Source of the DNA: Pseudomonas viridiflava
GTDB taxonomy: Bacteria; Pseudomonadota; Gammaproteobacteria; Pseudomonadales; Pseudomonadaceae
NCBI RefSeq assembly: GCF_900580865.1
Contig: NZ_UTBZ01000001.1
Span: 1 to 64,000 of the forward strand
Direction of reading: 5' to 3'
Length of the DNA: 64,000 nt
A model generated the notes under the pieces. It searched no databases. It worked only from the letters and a program-made list of their open reading frames with translations, and was not told the origin of the DNA. Below, piece after piece: positions 16,290 to 25,302 of this stretch. A program made the position numbers and the translations under genes. The stretch's first letter is position 1; the number at the start of each line of letters is the position of its first letter.

Positions 16290-16706
16290 ATGAACATCTG
16301 CGGCATCGAAATCAAAGGCAGCGAAGCGATCATCGCCGTAGCCGCTCTCGACGGTTCGACCCTGAGCCACATTCCCCTTGCCACCAAGAAGATCGCCCTC
16401 GAAGACGATGACGAAGCGGCAAACGTTAAGCTCTTTGCGGCGCAGGTGGCGTCGTTTGTGCGGGAGAATTCGGTTGACCGTATCGCGATCAAGAAGCGCA
16501 GCAAGAAGGGTGAGTTTGCCGGTGGGCCGACGACGTTCAAGATTGAAGGGATTTTGCAGTTGCTCGATGGCTGTGAGGTGACGTTGTTGTCGCCGCAGAC
16601 GATCAATGCGCAGGCGAAGAAGCACAACTTCGAGCTGCCGGGGACGCTGAACAAGTATCAGCATGAGGCTTATAAGGCGGCGTGTTCGGCGTTGGTGAAG
16701 AAGTAA
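16290..16706 (+). CDS. DUF3010 family protein
   Basis: A 138-residue protein recognised as DUF3010 from MNICGIEIKGSEAIIAV and the KKRSKKGEFAGGPTTFKIEG block. The first strands resemble an RNase H-like/actin-like fold, with an early acidic residue after a G-I-E-I strand. Members are widespread in gammaproteobacteria and of unknown function. It starts 29 bp after the antitoxin gene, on the same strand, but the family is not linked to toxin-antitoxin systems elsewhere, so the neighbourhood is likely chance. A typical AAGGAA precedes the ATG. Confidence 0.85.
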   Translation: MNICGIEIKGSEAIIAVAALDGSTLSHIPLATKKIALEDDDEAANVKLFAAQVASFVRENSVDRIAIKKRSKKGEFAGGPTTFKIEGILQLLDGCEVTLLSPQTINAQAKKHNFELPGTLNKYQHEAYKAACSALVKK

Positions 16707-16734
16707 GCGTTTTTTCAGACAATGAAGATCCAAA

Positions 16735-16824
16735 TGTGGGAGCGAGCCTGCTCGCGAAAGCGGTGGATCAGTCAATCCTGTATTGACTGACACGCCGTCT
16801 TCGCGAGCAGGCTCGCTCCCACAT
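16735..16824. repeat. Type A palindromic repeat
   Basis: TGTGGGAGCGAGCCTGCTCG and its complement face each other over a spacer that itself holds a small dyad (CAGTCAATnnnnnnATTGACTG). It lies between the converging DUF3010 and cdhR genes. Confidence 0.88.
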
Positions 16825-16843
16825 TGGTTTTGGGTACATCCAT

Positions 16844-17788
16844 TCAGGCCTGCGCGGTACGGCGGTCTTCGCGGGGGCAGCGGGCGAACTTCGCCCGGTA
16901 GCTGCGGGTGAAGTAGGACGGTGATTCAAACCCGCAGGCGATGCTGACTTCGAGCACGCTCATGTCGGTCTGGCGCAGCAGTTGCCGGGCCTTTTCCAGG
17001 CGCAGACGTAGGTAGAAATTGCTCGGCGTATCGTTCAGGTGTAGCCGGAACAAGCGTTCCAGTTGCCGTCGCGTCACTTTGATCGATTCCGCCAGTTGCA
17101 GCGTGGTCAGCGGCGGTTCGCTGTGTTGCTCCATCTCGCCGATCACCTGCACCAGTTTCTTGTTATTGATCCCGTAACGCGTGGCCACTTCCATGCGCTG
17201 GTGGTCTTTGCGCGGACGAATGCGCCCCAGCACAAATTGCTCACTGACCTGAATCGCCAGTTGCGGGCCATGAGCCTGGGCGATCAGATCGAGCATTAAA
17301 TCGATGGAAGCCGTGCCGCCGGCCGAGGTGATGCGTCGGCGGTCGATCTCGAACAGCTCCTGCGTCACGCTGAGCTGTGGATAAGATTCCTTGAAGGCGT
17401 CGAGGGCTTCCCAGTGCAGGGTCAGGCGATGGCCATCGAGCAAACCGGCTTCAGCGAGGACAAAACTGCCGGTGTCGATGGCGCCAAGTGTGACGCCTTC
17501 GTTGTCCAGTCGGCGCAGCCAATGCTCCAGCACCGGGGTGGCGAACTTCAGCGGTTCAAACCCGGCCACCACCAACAACGTCGCGCCTTTCTCCAACGGC
17601 TCCAGCGCCGCGTCGGCGTTGACCGACATGCCGTTGCTCGCCAACACCGCCCCGCCATCAGCGCTCAACACATGCCAGCGGTAGAGCTCGCCACGAAAGC
17701 GGTTGGCCACGCGCAGCGGTTCGATCGCGGAGATAAAGCCAATGGCGGAGAACCCCGGCATCAGCAAAAAGTAGAAATCCTGAGACAT
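16844..17788 (-). CDS. cdhR: Carnitine catabolism transcriptional activator CdhR
   Basis: A 314-residue GlxA-type regulator. Residues 1-190 form a DJ-1/PfpI-like ligand domain (FYFLLMPGFSAIGFISAIEP). The C-terminal 110 residues form an AraC double HTH (LAESIKVTRRQLERLFRLHL, then CGFESPSYFTRSYRAKF). In P. aeruginosa CdhR activates caiX-cdhCAB in response to carnitine. Here it is divergent from caiX with 192 bp between them, and lies next to the whole carnitine operon, so the assignment is firm. Confidence 0.92.
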   Translation of the reverse strand: MSQDFYFLLMPGFSAIGFISAIEPLRVANRFRGELYRWHVLSADGGAVLASNGMSVNADAALEPLEKGATLLVVAGFEPLKFATPVLEHWLRRLDNEGVTLGAIDTGSFVLAEAGLLDGHRLTLHWEALDAFKESYPQLSVTQELFEIDRRRITSAGGTASIDLMLDLIAQAHGPQLAIQVSEQFVLGRIRPRKDHQRMEVATRYGINNKKLVQVIGEMEQHSEPPLTTLQLAESIKVTRRQLERLFRLHLNDTPSNFYLRLRLEKARQLLRQTDMSVLEVSIACGFESPSYFTRSYRAKFARCPREDRRTAQA

Positions 17789-17980
17789 GTGCGCACTCGG
17801 TTGGCGGGTAGCGTGGCTCGTTGATACGCCGATTGTCGCCAGCGTTCAAGCATGCAGGTCGCTACAGTGCAAATGCCAGTCGCCGCAGTGCGCTTTCATG
17901 GGCGTATAGCTGCGTAACTTTGCATCACCGGCACGACAGATGCCGGAACTCACAATAAACGACCTGCCGAGGAACCCGAC

Positions 17981-18925
17981 ATGAAACGACTGATCAGCAG
18001 CTGTGTTCTTGCACTCAGCGGTACCGCTTTCTTGAGCGCCAGCGTCATGGCGGCCGACCCGGCATCGTGCCAGAACGTGCGCATGGGCGTGGTCAACTGG
18101 ACCGACGTGATCGCCACCAGTGCCATGACCCAGGTCCTGCTCGACGGCCTCGGCTACAACACCAAACAAACCAGCGCCTCCCAGCAAATCATCTTCGCCG
18201 GGATCCGCGATCAACGGCTGGACCTGTTCCTCGGTTACTGGAACCCGCTGATGACGCAGACCATTACGCCGTTCGTCGACGCCAATCAGGTCAAAGTCCT
18301 CGAAGCGCCGAGCCTGAAAGACGCCCGCGCCACCCTCGCGGTGCCGACTTATCTGGCCGACAAAGGCCTGAAAACCTTCGCTGACATCGCCAAGTTTGAA
18401 AAAGAACTGGGCGGCAAGATCTACGGCATCGAGCCTGGCTCGGGCGCCAACACGCAGATCAAGGCAATGATCGCCAAGAACCAGTTCGGCCTCGGCAAAT
18501 TCCAGCTGGTCGAGTCCAGCGAGGCCGGCATGCTCGCCGCCGTCGATCGCGCCGTGCGCCGCAAAGAGGCCGTGGTGTTCTTCGGCTGGGCACCGCACCC
18601 GATGAACGTCAACGTGCAGATGACCTATCTCACCGGTAGCGACGACGCCCTCGGCCCGAACGAAGGCATGGCCACCGTGTGGACCGTCACTGCGCCGAAG
18701 TACGCCGAGCAGTGCCCGAACATCGGTCGCCTGCTGACCAACCTGACGTTCACCGCCGAGGACGAGAGCCGGATGATGCAGCCGCTGCTCGATCACAAGG
18801 ATGCTTTCGAATCGGCCAGGCAATGGCTCAAGGATCACCCCGAAGACAAGCAGCGCTGGCTTGAGGGTGTGACCACGTTCGATGGCAAACCGGCCGCTGA
18901 AAACCTCCAGCTGACCAGCAAATAA
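17981..18925 (+). CDS. caiX: Carnitine ABC transporter substrate-binding protein CaiX
   Basis: A 314-residue periplasmic binding protein of the OpuAC/ChoX type. It has a signal peptide (about residues 1-25, ending SVMAA) and a mature domain with VVNWTDVIATSAMTQVLLDG, IFAGIRDQRLDLFLGYW and GWAPHPMNVN. Conserved Trp residues in those strands normally form the aromatic box for quaternary amines. In P. aeruginosa CaiX delivers carnitine to the CbcWV core; no separate permease is encoded nearby, which fits sharing of CbcWV (28245-30265). It is first in the caiX-cdhCAB-bbh run. Confidence 0.93.
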   Translation: MKRLISSCVLALSGTAFLSASVMAADPASCQNVRMGVVNWTDVIATSAMTQVLLDGLGYNTKQTSASQQIIFAGIRDQRLDLFLGYWNPLMTQTITPFVDANQVKVLEAPSLKDARATLAVPTYLADKGLKTFADIAKFEKELGGKIYGIEPGSGANTQIKAMIAKNQFGLGKFQLVESSEAGMLAAVDRAVRRKEAVVFFGWAPHPMNVNVQMTYLTGSDDALGPNEGMATVWTVTAPKYAEQCPNIGRLLTNLTFTAEDESRMMQPLLDHKDAFESARQWLKDHPEDKQRWLEGVTTFDGKPAAENLQLTSK

Positions 18926-18935
18926 CCCTCTATTG

Positions 18936-18970
18936 AAAAGCCCCTCTCCCGGATGGGAGAGGGGACTGAC
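18936..18970. repeat. Short type C repeat
   Basis: AAGCCCCTCTCCCGGATGGG with the following AGAGGGGACTGA: a single compact copy forming a small hairpin between caiX and cdhC. Such a structure after a binding-protein gene can lower expression of the next genes relative to it. Confidence 0.65.
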
Positions 18971-19032
18971 CGACGCTTCGCAGCCCCGAAAAGCCTGCGG
19001 ACAGACCCATCACGCCTGAAGGAAACCGCACC

Positions 19033-19920
19033 ATGAACCACGACGTCATCATCACCTGCGCACTCACCGGTGCTGGCGACACGACCGCCAAGAGCCCACA
19101 CGTGCCGGTCACCCCGAAACAAATCGCTGCCGCCGCCGTTGAAGCGGCCAAGGCTGGCGCCACCGTTGTGCACTGCCATGTGCGCGATCCGCAGACCGGC
19201 AAGTTCAGCCGCGACGTGGCTCTGTACCGCGAAGTGATGGAGCGCATCCGCGAGGCGGACGTCGACATCATCGTCAACCTCACCGCCGGTATGGGTGGCG
19301 ACCTCGAAATCGGCGCCGGCGAGAATCCGATGGAGTTCGGCCCGAACACCGATCTGGTCGGCCCGCTGACCCGTCTCGCTCATGTCGAAGCGTTGCTACC
19401 GGAAATCTGCACTCTCGATTGCGGCACGCTGAACTTCGGCGATGGCGACACCATTTACGTGTCCACACCGGCGCAACTGCGCGCAGGCGCCAAGCGCATC
19501 ACCGAACTGGGCGTGAAGGCCGAGCTGGAGATTTTCGACACCGGGCACCTGTGGTTTGCCAAGCAGATGATCAAGGAAGGTCTGCTCGATAACCCGTTGT
19601 TCCAGCTGTGTCTGGGGATTCCATGGGGTGCGCCGGCAGACACCACCACGATGAAAGCCATGGTCGATAACTTGCCGGCCGATGCGGTGTGGGCCGGGTT
19701 CGGGATTGGCCGGATGCAGATGCCGATGGCGGCGCAAGCGGTGCTATTGGGCGGCAACGTGCGGGTCGGGCTGGAAGACAACCTGTGGCTGGACAAGGGT
19801 GTGCTGGCGACCAATGGTCAACTGGTCGAGCGCGCCACCGAGATACTTAGCCGCCTCGGCGCCCGCGTACTCACGCCTGCCGAAGGCCGCAAGAAAATGG
19901 GCCTGACCCAGCGCGGTTAA
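19033..19920 (+). CDS. cdhC: 3-dehydrocarnitine:acetyl-CoA trimethylamine transferase CdhC (BKACE)
   Basis: A 295-residue beta-keto acid cleavage enzyme (formerly DUF849). It swaps 3-dehydrocarnitine and acetyl-CoA to betainyl-CoA and acetoacetate. The zinc-binding [12 protein letters not shown] motif is at about residues 46-57; the family strands LDCGTLNFG and [10 protein letters not shown], and the [10 protein letters not shown] loop, follow. Spacing after caiX is about 107 bp and a type A repeat separates it from cdhA. The context with cdhA and cdhB makes the substrate assignment strong. Confidence 0.92.
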   Translation: MNHDVIITCALTGAGDTTAKSPHVPVTPKQIAAAAVEAAKAGATVVHCHVRDPQTGKFSRDVALYREVMERIREADVDIIVNLTAGMGGDLEIGAGENPMEFGPNTDLVGPLTRLAHVEALLPEICTLDCGTLNFGDGDTIYVSTPAQLRAGAKRITELGVKAELEIFDTGHLWFAKQMIKEGLLDNPLFQLCLGIPWGAPADTTTMKAMVDNLPADAVWAGFGIGRMQMPMAAQAVLLGGNVRVGLEDNLWLDKGVLATNGQLVERATEILSRLGARVLTPAEGRKKMGLTQRG

Positions 19921-19937
19921 CGAACTCACCTCAAACC

Positions 19938-20031
19938 CTGTGGGAGCGAGCCTGCTCGCGAAGAGGCCCGTACATCCGAAGCATCTTCATCAGCAGAGCC
20001 ACCGCTTTCGCGAGCAGGCTCGCTCCCACAG
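19938..20031. repeat. Type A palindromic repeat
   Basis: A standard inward-facing pair of CTGTGGGAGCGAGCCTGCTC arms. It lies between cdhC and cdhA inside the carnitine operon, where it would be part of the mRNA. Confidence 0.88.
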
Positions 20032-20061
20032 TTGATCGCCGAACTATTCAGGAATGTCACC

Positions 20062-21027
20062 ATGAGCTTTATCACCGAAATCAAAACCTTCGCCGCGCTG
20101 GGCAGCGGTGTCATTGGCAGCGGTTGGGTCGCTCGCGCCCTCGCCCATGGCCTCGATGTGGTGGCATGGGATCCGGCGCCCGGCGCCGAAGCGGCGCTGC
20201 GCAAACGCGTGGCCAATGCCTGGGGTGCGCTTGAAAAAAACGGTCTGGCGCCGGGCGCGTCGCAGGATCGTCTGCGCTTTGTCACGACCATCGAAGAGTG
20301 TGTTCGGGATGCCGACTTCATTCAAGAAAGCGCCCCGGAACGTCTCGAACTGAAACTCGATCTGCACAGCAAAATCAGCGCGGCAGCCAAGCCCGATGCG
20401 TTGATCGGTTCGAGTACGTCGGGCCTGCTGCCGAGCGAGTTCTACGAGAGTTCGACGCACCCGGAGCGCTGCGTAGTAGGCCACCCCTTCAACCCGGTTT
20501 ATCTGCTGCCGCTGGTCGAAGTGGTCGGTGGCAAGAACACCGCACCGGAAGCTGTTCAGGCAGCGATGAAAGTCTACGAATCCCTCGGCATGCGTCCGTT
20601 GCATGTGCGCAAGGAAGTGCCAGGGTTTATCGCCGACCGCTTGCTTGAAGCGCTGTGGCGTGAGGCGCTGCATCTGGTCAACGACGGTGTCGCGACCACT
20701 GGCGAGATCGACGACGCGATTCGCTTTGGCGCTGGCCTGCGCTGGTCGTTCATGGGTACGTTCCTGACTTACACGCTGGCAGGTGGTGATGCGGGCATGC
20801 GCCACTTCATGTCGCAATTCGGCCCGGCGTTGCAGTTGCCGTGGACCTATCTGCCGGCGCCGGAGCTGACGGAGAAGTTGATTGATGATGTGGTGGATGG
20901 CACCAGTGATCAGCTTGGCCGTCACAGCATTTCGGCGCTGGAGCGCTATCGTGATGATTGCCTGCTGGCGGTGCTTGAGGCGGTGAAGAGCACCAAGGAA
21001 AAACATGGGATGGCGTTCAGCGAGTGA
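20062..21027 (+). CDS. cdhA: L-carnitine dehydrogenase
   Basis: A 321-residue NAD-dependent enzyme of the 3-hydroxyacyl-CoA dehydrogenase fold, oxidising L-carnitine to 3-dehydrocarnitine. The Rossmann motif GSGVIGSGW is near residue 14, followed by VVAWDP; the catalytic histidine sits in [16 protein letters not shown], and [19 protein letters not shown] starts the helical domain. The start MSFITEIK is preceded by AGGAATG; ten codons upstream are open but overlap the repeat. The length equals that of known Pseudomonas carnitine dehydrogenases. Confidence 0.93.
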   Translation: MSFITEIKTFAALGSGVIGSGWVARALAHGLDVVAWDPAPGAEAALRKRVANAWGALEKNGLAPGASQDRLRFVTTIEECVRDADFIQESAPERLELKLDLHSKISAAAKPDALIGSSTSGLLPSEFYESSTHPERCVVGHPFNPVYLLPLVEVVGGKNTAPEAVQAAMKVYESLGMRPLHVRKEVPGFIADRLLEALWREALHLVNDGVATTGEIDDAIRFGAGLRWSFMGTFLTYTLAGGDAGMRHFMSQFGPALQLPWTYLPAPELTEKLIDDVVDGTSDQLGRHSISALERYRDDCLLAVLEAVKSTKEKHGMAFSE

Positions 21028-21048
21028 TGGGGTTGGCATGACATCGCT

Positions 21049-21323
21049 GCCCTCACCCTAACCCTCTCCCGGAGGGAGAGGGGACTGACCGCGTTGATTG
21101 TTCGAGTGACGCCGACTTGCACCACCGAGCCGAACTCAAGTTTTGAAAGGCCCGCGATCTGCTCCCTGTCCCCCTCGCCCCCCTGAGGGAGAGGGGACTG
21201 ATCGCGTTGATTGTTCGAGTGACGCCGACTTTCACCCCCGAGCCGAACTCAAGTTTTGAAAGGTCCCCGATCTGCTCCCTTTCCCCCTCTCCCCCCTGGG
21301 GGGAGAGGGCTGGGGTGAGGGGG
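21049..21323. repeat. Type C repeat block
   Basis: Two or three type C units in a row: CCCTCACCCTAACCCTCTCC at the left, an internal direct duplication of about 125 bp (GACTGACCGCGTTGATTGTT and GACTGATCGCGTTGATTGTT), and GAGAGGGCTGGGGTGAGGG at the right. It lies between cdhA and cdhB. Confidence 0.82.
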
Positions 21324-21366
21324 TAGCTCTTGATCTTAACGACCCGCCCACTGCCGGAACCCAATC

Positions 21367-21843
21367 ATGCCCAACCTCACCACCTACCAAACCAGAGTCA
21401 TCCCCGACTGGGTCGACTACAACGGCCACCTGCGCGATGCCTTCTACCTGCTGATTTTCAGCTACGCCACCGACGCCCTGATGGACCGTCTCGGCATGGA
21501 CAGCAACAACCGCGAAGCCAGCGGCAACTCGCTGTTCACCCTCGAACTGCACCTCAATTATCTGCACGAAGTGAAACTTGATACCGAGGTGGAAGTACGC
21601 ACGCAAATCATCGCCCACGACAGCAAACGCCTGCACCTCTATCACAGCCTGCACAAGGTCGGTGATGCGCAGGAGCTGGCCGGCAACGAACAGATGCTGT
21701 TGCACGTCGATCTCTCCGGCCCGCGCTCGGCGCCGTTCAACCCGGACACGTTGAGCCGCCTGCAAAGCATCGTCGCCGAGCAAAACGACCTACCCGCTCC
21801 CGCTTACATCGGCCGCGTCATCGCGCTGCCGCCTGCAAGGTAA
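21367..21843 (+). CDS. cdhB: Betainyl-CoA thioesterase CdhB
   Basis: A 158-residue single hot-dog thioesterase that releases glycine betaine from betainyl-CoA. The 4-hydroxybenzoyl-CoA thioesterase-type signature DWVDYNGHLRDAFYLLIF is at about residues 14-31; the central helix continues SYATDALMDRLGMD. Sequence and context (cdhC and cdhA upstream, betaine genes around) support the assignment. The stop is followed after 24 bp by the gamma-butyrobetaine hydroxylase gene, suggesting co-transcription. Confidence 0.9.
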   Translation: MPNLTTYQTRVIPDWVDYNGHLRDAFYLLIFSYATDALMDRLGMDSNNREASGNSLFTLELHLNYLHEVKLDTEVEVRTQIIAHDSKRLHLYHSLHKVGDAQELAGNEQMLLHVDLSGPRSAPFNPDTLSRLQSIVAEQNDLPAPAYIGRVIALPPAR

Positions 21844-21867
21844 ATCCCTCGATCGCAAGGAGCCGCC

Positions 21868-23031
21868 ATGAACACCGCTGCCGCTGTTGCCGATTACCGT
21901 AGTTATCCGTTGATCAGCGCGCTCGGTGGCGTGCAGAGCCTGGCGGATCGTGTTGCCATTGAATGGGCTGACGGGCGCATCAGCCCGTTCCACCATGTCT
22001 GGTTGCGCGACAATTGTCCGTGCGAACGTTGCGTCTACAACGTCACCCGCGAGCAGGTGTTCGAGAGTGTCGATGCCGCTGAAGATCTCAAGCCTGCCGC
22101 CGTGCATATCGACACCGACGGATGCCTGCGCATCGACTGGCAGGACGGACACCTCAGCCTCTTCGATCCCGGTTGGTTACGCGCACACGCCTACGACGAT
22201 GATTCCCGCGCCGAACGTCTGGCGGGCAAACCCAAACCTTACCTGTGGCGCAGCGATTTGCAGTTGCCGGTGTTCGACTATTCGGCACTGATGAACGACA
22301 ACGCCGCGCTGCTGCAATGGCTGATTGCGGTACGCGACATCGGCCTGACGCAAGTGCGCGGTGTGCCCACTGAACCCGGTTCGCTGAAGCTCATCGCGCA
22401 ACGTATTTCCTTTATCCGCGAGAGCAACTTCGGTGTGCTGTTCAACGTGCAATCCAAGGCCGACGCCGACAGTAACGCCTACACTGCTTTCAACCTGCCG
22501 TTGCACACCGACCTGCCCACCCGCGAGCTGCAACCGGGGCTGCAATTTCTGCATTGCCTGGTGAATGACGCCGAGGGTGGCGAGAGCATTTTTGTCGACG
22601 GTTTTGCGATTGCCGATGCGTTGCGCAGTGAAGAACCGGCGTCGTTTCAGGCGCTGTGTGAAATCCCCGTGGAATTTCGCAACAAGGATCGCCACAGCGA
22701 CTATCGCTGCCTGGCGCCGATCATTGCGTTGGATGCGTTGGGGCGCGTGGCGGAAATCCGCATGGCGAACTTTCTGCGCGGGGCGTTTGATACCTCGGTG
22801 GAGCAGATGCCACGGTTATATGGGGCGTATCGACGCTTCATTGCGATGACTCGCGAGCCACGGTTTCGGCTGATGCAACGGCTCAACCCCGGTGAGCTGT
22901 GGTGCTTCGATAATCGCCGCACGTTGCATGCGCGCAATGCCTTTGACCCAGCTACGGGAGGGCGGCATTTTCAGGGCTGCTATGTCGATCGGGATGAGTT
23001 GTTGTCGCGGATTCTCGTGTTGCAACGCTAG
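21868..23031 (+). CDS. Gamma-butyrobetaine hydroxylase (2-oxoglutarate/Fe(II) dioxygenase)
   Basis: A 387-residue TauD-fold dioxygenase with an N-terminal zinc-binding DUF971 domain. The zinc ligands match those of human BBOX1: RDNCPCERC (C50, C52, C55) and a histidine near residue 80. The iron triad is H213-x-D215 in PLHTDLPTRE and H354 in NRRTLHARN, with the 2-oxoglutarate arginine nearby. It would hydroxylate gamma-butyrobetaine to L-carnitine, feeding the cdhABC steps just upstream. It follows cdhB by 24 bp with AAGGAG before its ATG. As I recall, P. aeruginosa lacks it at this place. Confidence 0.9.
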   Translation: MNTAAAVADYRSYPLISALGGVQSLADRVAIEWADGRISPFHHVWLRDNCPCERCVYNVTREQVFESVDAAEDLKPAAVHIDTDGCLRIDWQDGHLSLFDPGWLRAHAYDDDSRAERLAGKPKPYLWRSDLQLPVFDYSALMNDNAALLQWLIAVRDIGLTQVRGVPTEPGSLKLIAQRISFIRESNFGVLFNVQSKADADSNAYTAFNLPLHTDLPTRELQPGLQFLHCLVNDAEGGESIFVDGFAIADALRSEEPASFQALCEIPVEFRNKDRHSDYRCLAPIIALDALGRVAEIRMANFLRGAFDTSVEQMPRLYGAYRRFIAMTREPRFRLMQRLNPGELWCFDNRRTLHARNAFDPATGGRHFQGCYVDRDELLSRILVLQR

Positions 23032-23039
23032 ACCTTAAA

Positions 23040-23110
23040 AAGATCGCAGCCTTCGGCAGCTCCTACATTGGAATGCGTTCCCTGTAGGAGCTGCCGAAGG
23101 CTGCGATCTT
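23040..23110. repeat. Type B palindromic repeat, short centre
   Basis: AGATCGCAGCCTTCGGCAGC then CTCCTACA, a 15-bp spacer, and CTGTAGGAGCTGCCGAAGG with the matching end. The arms are in the opposite order to those at 2095. It starts 9 bp after the hydroxylase stop codon. Confidence 0.85.
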
Positions 23111-23127
23111 TGCTTTTATAAGCAGGC

Positions 23128-23165
23128 AAAAAAAGCCCCGATGCAAGCCGTGACAGGATCGGGGC
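23128..23165 (-). terminator. Leftward rho-independent terminator without an obvious gene
   Basis: On the minus strand, GCCCCGAT (23165-23158), a 15-base loop, ATCGGGGC and then seven Ts (23134-23128) form a textbook terminator. No annotated minus-strand gene ends here: the next leftward gene, gbdR, stops 600 bp to the right beyond a plus-strand gene. The stretch 23166-23376 therefore may encode a small leftward RNA; no clear promoter was seen in it. A minus-strand open frame (MNRSFSANSPLKG...) exists but looks non-coding. Confidence 0.65.
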
Positions 23166-23376
23166 AGAGGGTACTGTTGAGGAGCTGCCAAGCGAGGGTG
23201 ACCAAACCTTCGTGTTGCAAGCTGAGTTCAGTGTGCCCACTCCCTTGAGCGGCGAGTTAGCCGAAAACGACCTGTTCATAGCCGTCGCGGCCACTGCGAC
23301 AAATCGCCCTTGCCGTGCCTCGGCGTGGCTACCAGAATCGAGCCACGACCTCCGTTATTGAAGAAGGATGCGCGTC

Positions 23377-23640
23377 ATGATGTATGCCGATTTGATCGAT
23401 CAGGAAGATTTGTTGGGCCAGCTCAAGGCGTTGGGTATTCAGGTCCCCAGTGGCACTACCGCCGAGCAGGCCTGCGAGTGCGCGGTGCGCGGTCTGGATA
23501 ATGTTCGCGCGTTTGAACTGCGCAAGATGGTCAAGGACATGTACACCAGCGGCGCCAGTATCCAGCCGGCGGTGCGTCAGGCGATCGACAAGCAGTTGTT
23601 GCCGGCACTCGCGGACTACCAGCAAAGCCATAGCGCCTGA
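23377..23640 (+). CDS. Conserved small protein of unknown function near gbdR
   Basis: An 87-residue, mostly helical protein (MMYADLIDQEDLLGQLKALG, then EQACECAVRGLDNVRAFELR). It has no signal peptide or membrane segment and no motif that I recognise. AAGGA lies 8 bp before the ATG at 23377; the ATG three codons earlier overlaps that site. A hypothetical gene of similar size sits near gbdR in other Pseudomonas, so a link with betaine metabolism is possible but unproven. It is isolated from neighbours by repeats on both sides. Confidence 0.65.
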   Translation: MMYADLIDQEDLLGQLKALGIQVPSGTTAEQACECAVRGLDNVRAFELRKMVKDMYTSGASIQPAVRQAIDKQLLPALADYQQSHSA

Positions 23641-23653
23641 CGTTGCTCACCTG

Positions 23654-23760
23654 ATCGTTCCCACGCTCTGCGTGGGAATGCCTCAACGGACGCACCGCGT
23701 TCGGCCTTTTGGGACGCAGAGCGTCCCGGGCTGCGTTCCCACGCAGAGCGTGGGAACGAT
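23654..23760. repeat. Type D palindromic repeat (CGTTCCCACGCTCTGCGTGG)
   Basis: The outer arms ATCGTTCCCACGCTCTGCGT and its complement form a long inverted repeat; the centre holds a second dyad, GGGACGCAGAGCGTCCC. This family appears once in the window. It lies between the converging small gene and gbdR. Confidence 0.85.
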
Positions 23761-23765
23761 CCTTA

Positions 23766-24869
23766 TCAGAGCCTTACGCTGGCAAACGTCGACTCATTCC
23801 GCGCCTGACTCAACGCCGACATCGGCCCCGACAGCGGCGACATCACGATCGCCTGCGGCAGCGGCAGCATCGCCACTTGCTGGGTAGTGTTGGAGCCTAC
23901 GCGCTCGTCACGCGGCGGAATGCCGAAGTACTCGCGGTAGCACTTGGAGAAGTGCGGCGTCGAGACGAAACCACACACCGACGCCACTTCGATGATCGAC
24001 ATCGGCGTTTGCTTGAGCAACTGCCGGGCGCGGATCAGGCGCAGCTTCAAGTAGTAGCGCGACGGCGAGCAGTGCAGGTATTTCTGGAACAACCGCTCCA
24101 GCTGTCGACGCGACACGGCGACGTACACCGCCAATTCATCGAGGTCGATCGGCTCTTCGAGGTTGGCTTCCATCAGCGCAACGATTTCCTGCAGCTTCGG
24201 CTGGTTGGTGCCGAGCATGTGCTTGAGCGGCACGCGCTGGTGATCCTGTTCGTTGCGGATGCGTTCGTAGACGAACATTTCCGAGATCGCGGCGGACAGT
24301 TCACGACCGTGATCACGGCTGATCAGGTGCAGCATCATGTCCAGTGGCGCGGTGCCGCCGGAGCTGGTGAAACGGTTACGGTCGAGAGTGAACAAGCGAG
24401 TGCTCATGGCCACACGCGGGAAAGCTTCCTGCATCGCCGCCAGACATTCCCAGTGCACGCTGCAATCGAAGCCGTCGAGCAGGCCGGCGCAGGCCAAAGC
24501 CCAACTGCCGGTGCACACCGCGCCGAGACGCTTGGACTGACGCGCCTGGCTTTGCAGCCATGAAACGTGTTCGCGGGTCACGGTGCGTTGAATACCGATA
24601 CCGCCGCAGACAATCACGGTGTCCAGTGGCGGGGCTTTGTGCATGGAGGCGTCGGGAGTGATTTGCAGACCGTCACTGGCCCACACCTGCCCGCCATCGA
24701 CGGTGAGGGTGCTCCAGCGATACAGCTCGCGACCGGACAATTGGTTGGCCATGCGTAGAGGTTCTACTGCGGAGGCCAGAGAAATCAGCGTGAAATTGTC
24801 CAGCAGCAGAAAGCCGATGGATTGAGGCGCACGGTTCTGGGGTTGGGCCCCGGAGTTGAACGACGTCAT
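23766..24869 (-). CDS. gbdR: Betaine/dimethylglycine-responsive activator GbdR
   Basis: A 367-residue GlxA-type regulator. It has a DJ-1/PfpI-like ligand domain (IGFLLLDNFTLISLASAVEP, residues about 18-37) and an AraC HTH pair near the C-terminus (VAVSRRQLERLFQKYLHCSP and VCGFVSTPHFSKCYREYFG), followed by a 50-residue tail rich in Met, Pro and Ser. In P. aeruginosa GbdR senses glycine betaine and dimethylglycine and activates gbcAB, dgcAB, cbcXWV and others. Location and sequence support this as the regulator of the surrounding regulon. CdhR at 16844 is a paralogue. Confidence 0.93.
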   Translation of the reverse strand: MTSFNSGAQPQNRAPQSIGFLLLDNFTLISLASAVEPLRMANQLSGRELYRWSTLTVDGGQVWASDGLQITPDASMHKAPPLDTVIVCGGIGIQRTVTREHVSWLQSQARQSKRLGAVCTGSWALACAGLLDGFDCSVHWECLAAMQEAFPRVAMSTRLFTLDRNRFTSSGGTAPLDMMLHLISRDHGRELSAAISEMFVYERIRNEQDHQRVPLKHMLGTNQPKLQEIVALMEANLEEPIDLDELAVYVAVSRRQLERLFQKYLHCSPSRYYLKLRLIRARQLLKQTPMSIIEVASVCGFVSTPHFSKCYREYFGIPPRDERVGSNTTQQVAMLPLPQAIVMSPLSGPMSALSQARNESTFASVRL

Positions 24870-25302
24870 CGCGGTATCTCCTCACACAAAGCGGGTGATG
24901 GCCTCAGGCGGAGGCTCTTGTTATTGCCAGCGTTCTCGCGTGGGAGACGGGCTTTGTTATGACAGAGCAATTGCCATGCCTAAAATTGGATGGCCGTTCA
25001 ATAACTCCTGAAAACGACGTCGCGACGTGTCTATACGAGACGTCCGACGAAAGGTATTTCGAAGTGCCATCAGCGTGGGTGAAAGCCCTGCCCCGAGGCG
25101 TGTGAGCAAATCGGTAGCACTTGTGGGAACTGGCCTGCGCGCAGTTTGGGGGGAGTGTCACCGCAGGCACGGGTGACGGACGGTAGGGGGTGCTGAACGC
25201 ATGTAACAGGTGGGAAAGACTCTTATCTGTTTGCGACGCGCTAAAAGGTGGCGTGATTTATTGTCTGTGTTCACTTGGTGAGCAGTTTTGACTGGTCTGG
25301 CC
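24870..25302. other. Upstream region of gbdR, no gene seen
   Basis: About 430 bp without a credible reading frame. It contains a perfect 12-bp palindrome ACGTCGCGACGT (25017-25028) followed by an imperfect dyad around GTGTCTATACGAGAC, about 150-180 bp before the gbdR start. These could be regulator sites. The CGAC/GTCG halves resemble the candidate GbdR cores elsewhere in the window, so autoregulation is one possibility. Confidence 0.4.

Noticed and set aside
17376..17384. Isolated DnaA box inside cdhR
   Set aside because: A single match within coding sequence, far from the cluster; compatible with chance.
23028..23294. Minus-strand 88-codon frame (MAATAMNRSFSANS...)
   Set aside because: It reads through a terminator and a type B repeat; no ribosome site. 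The stretch is kept only as a possible small RNA region.
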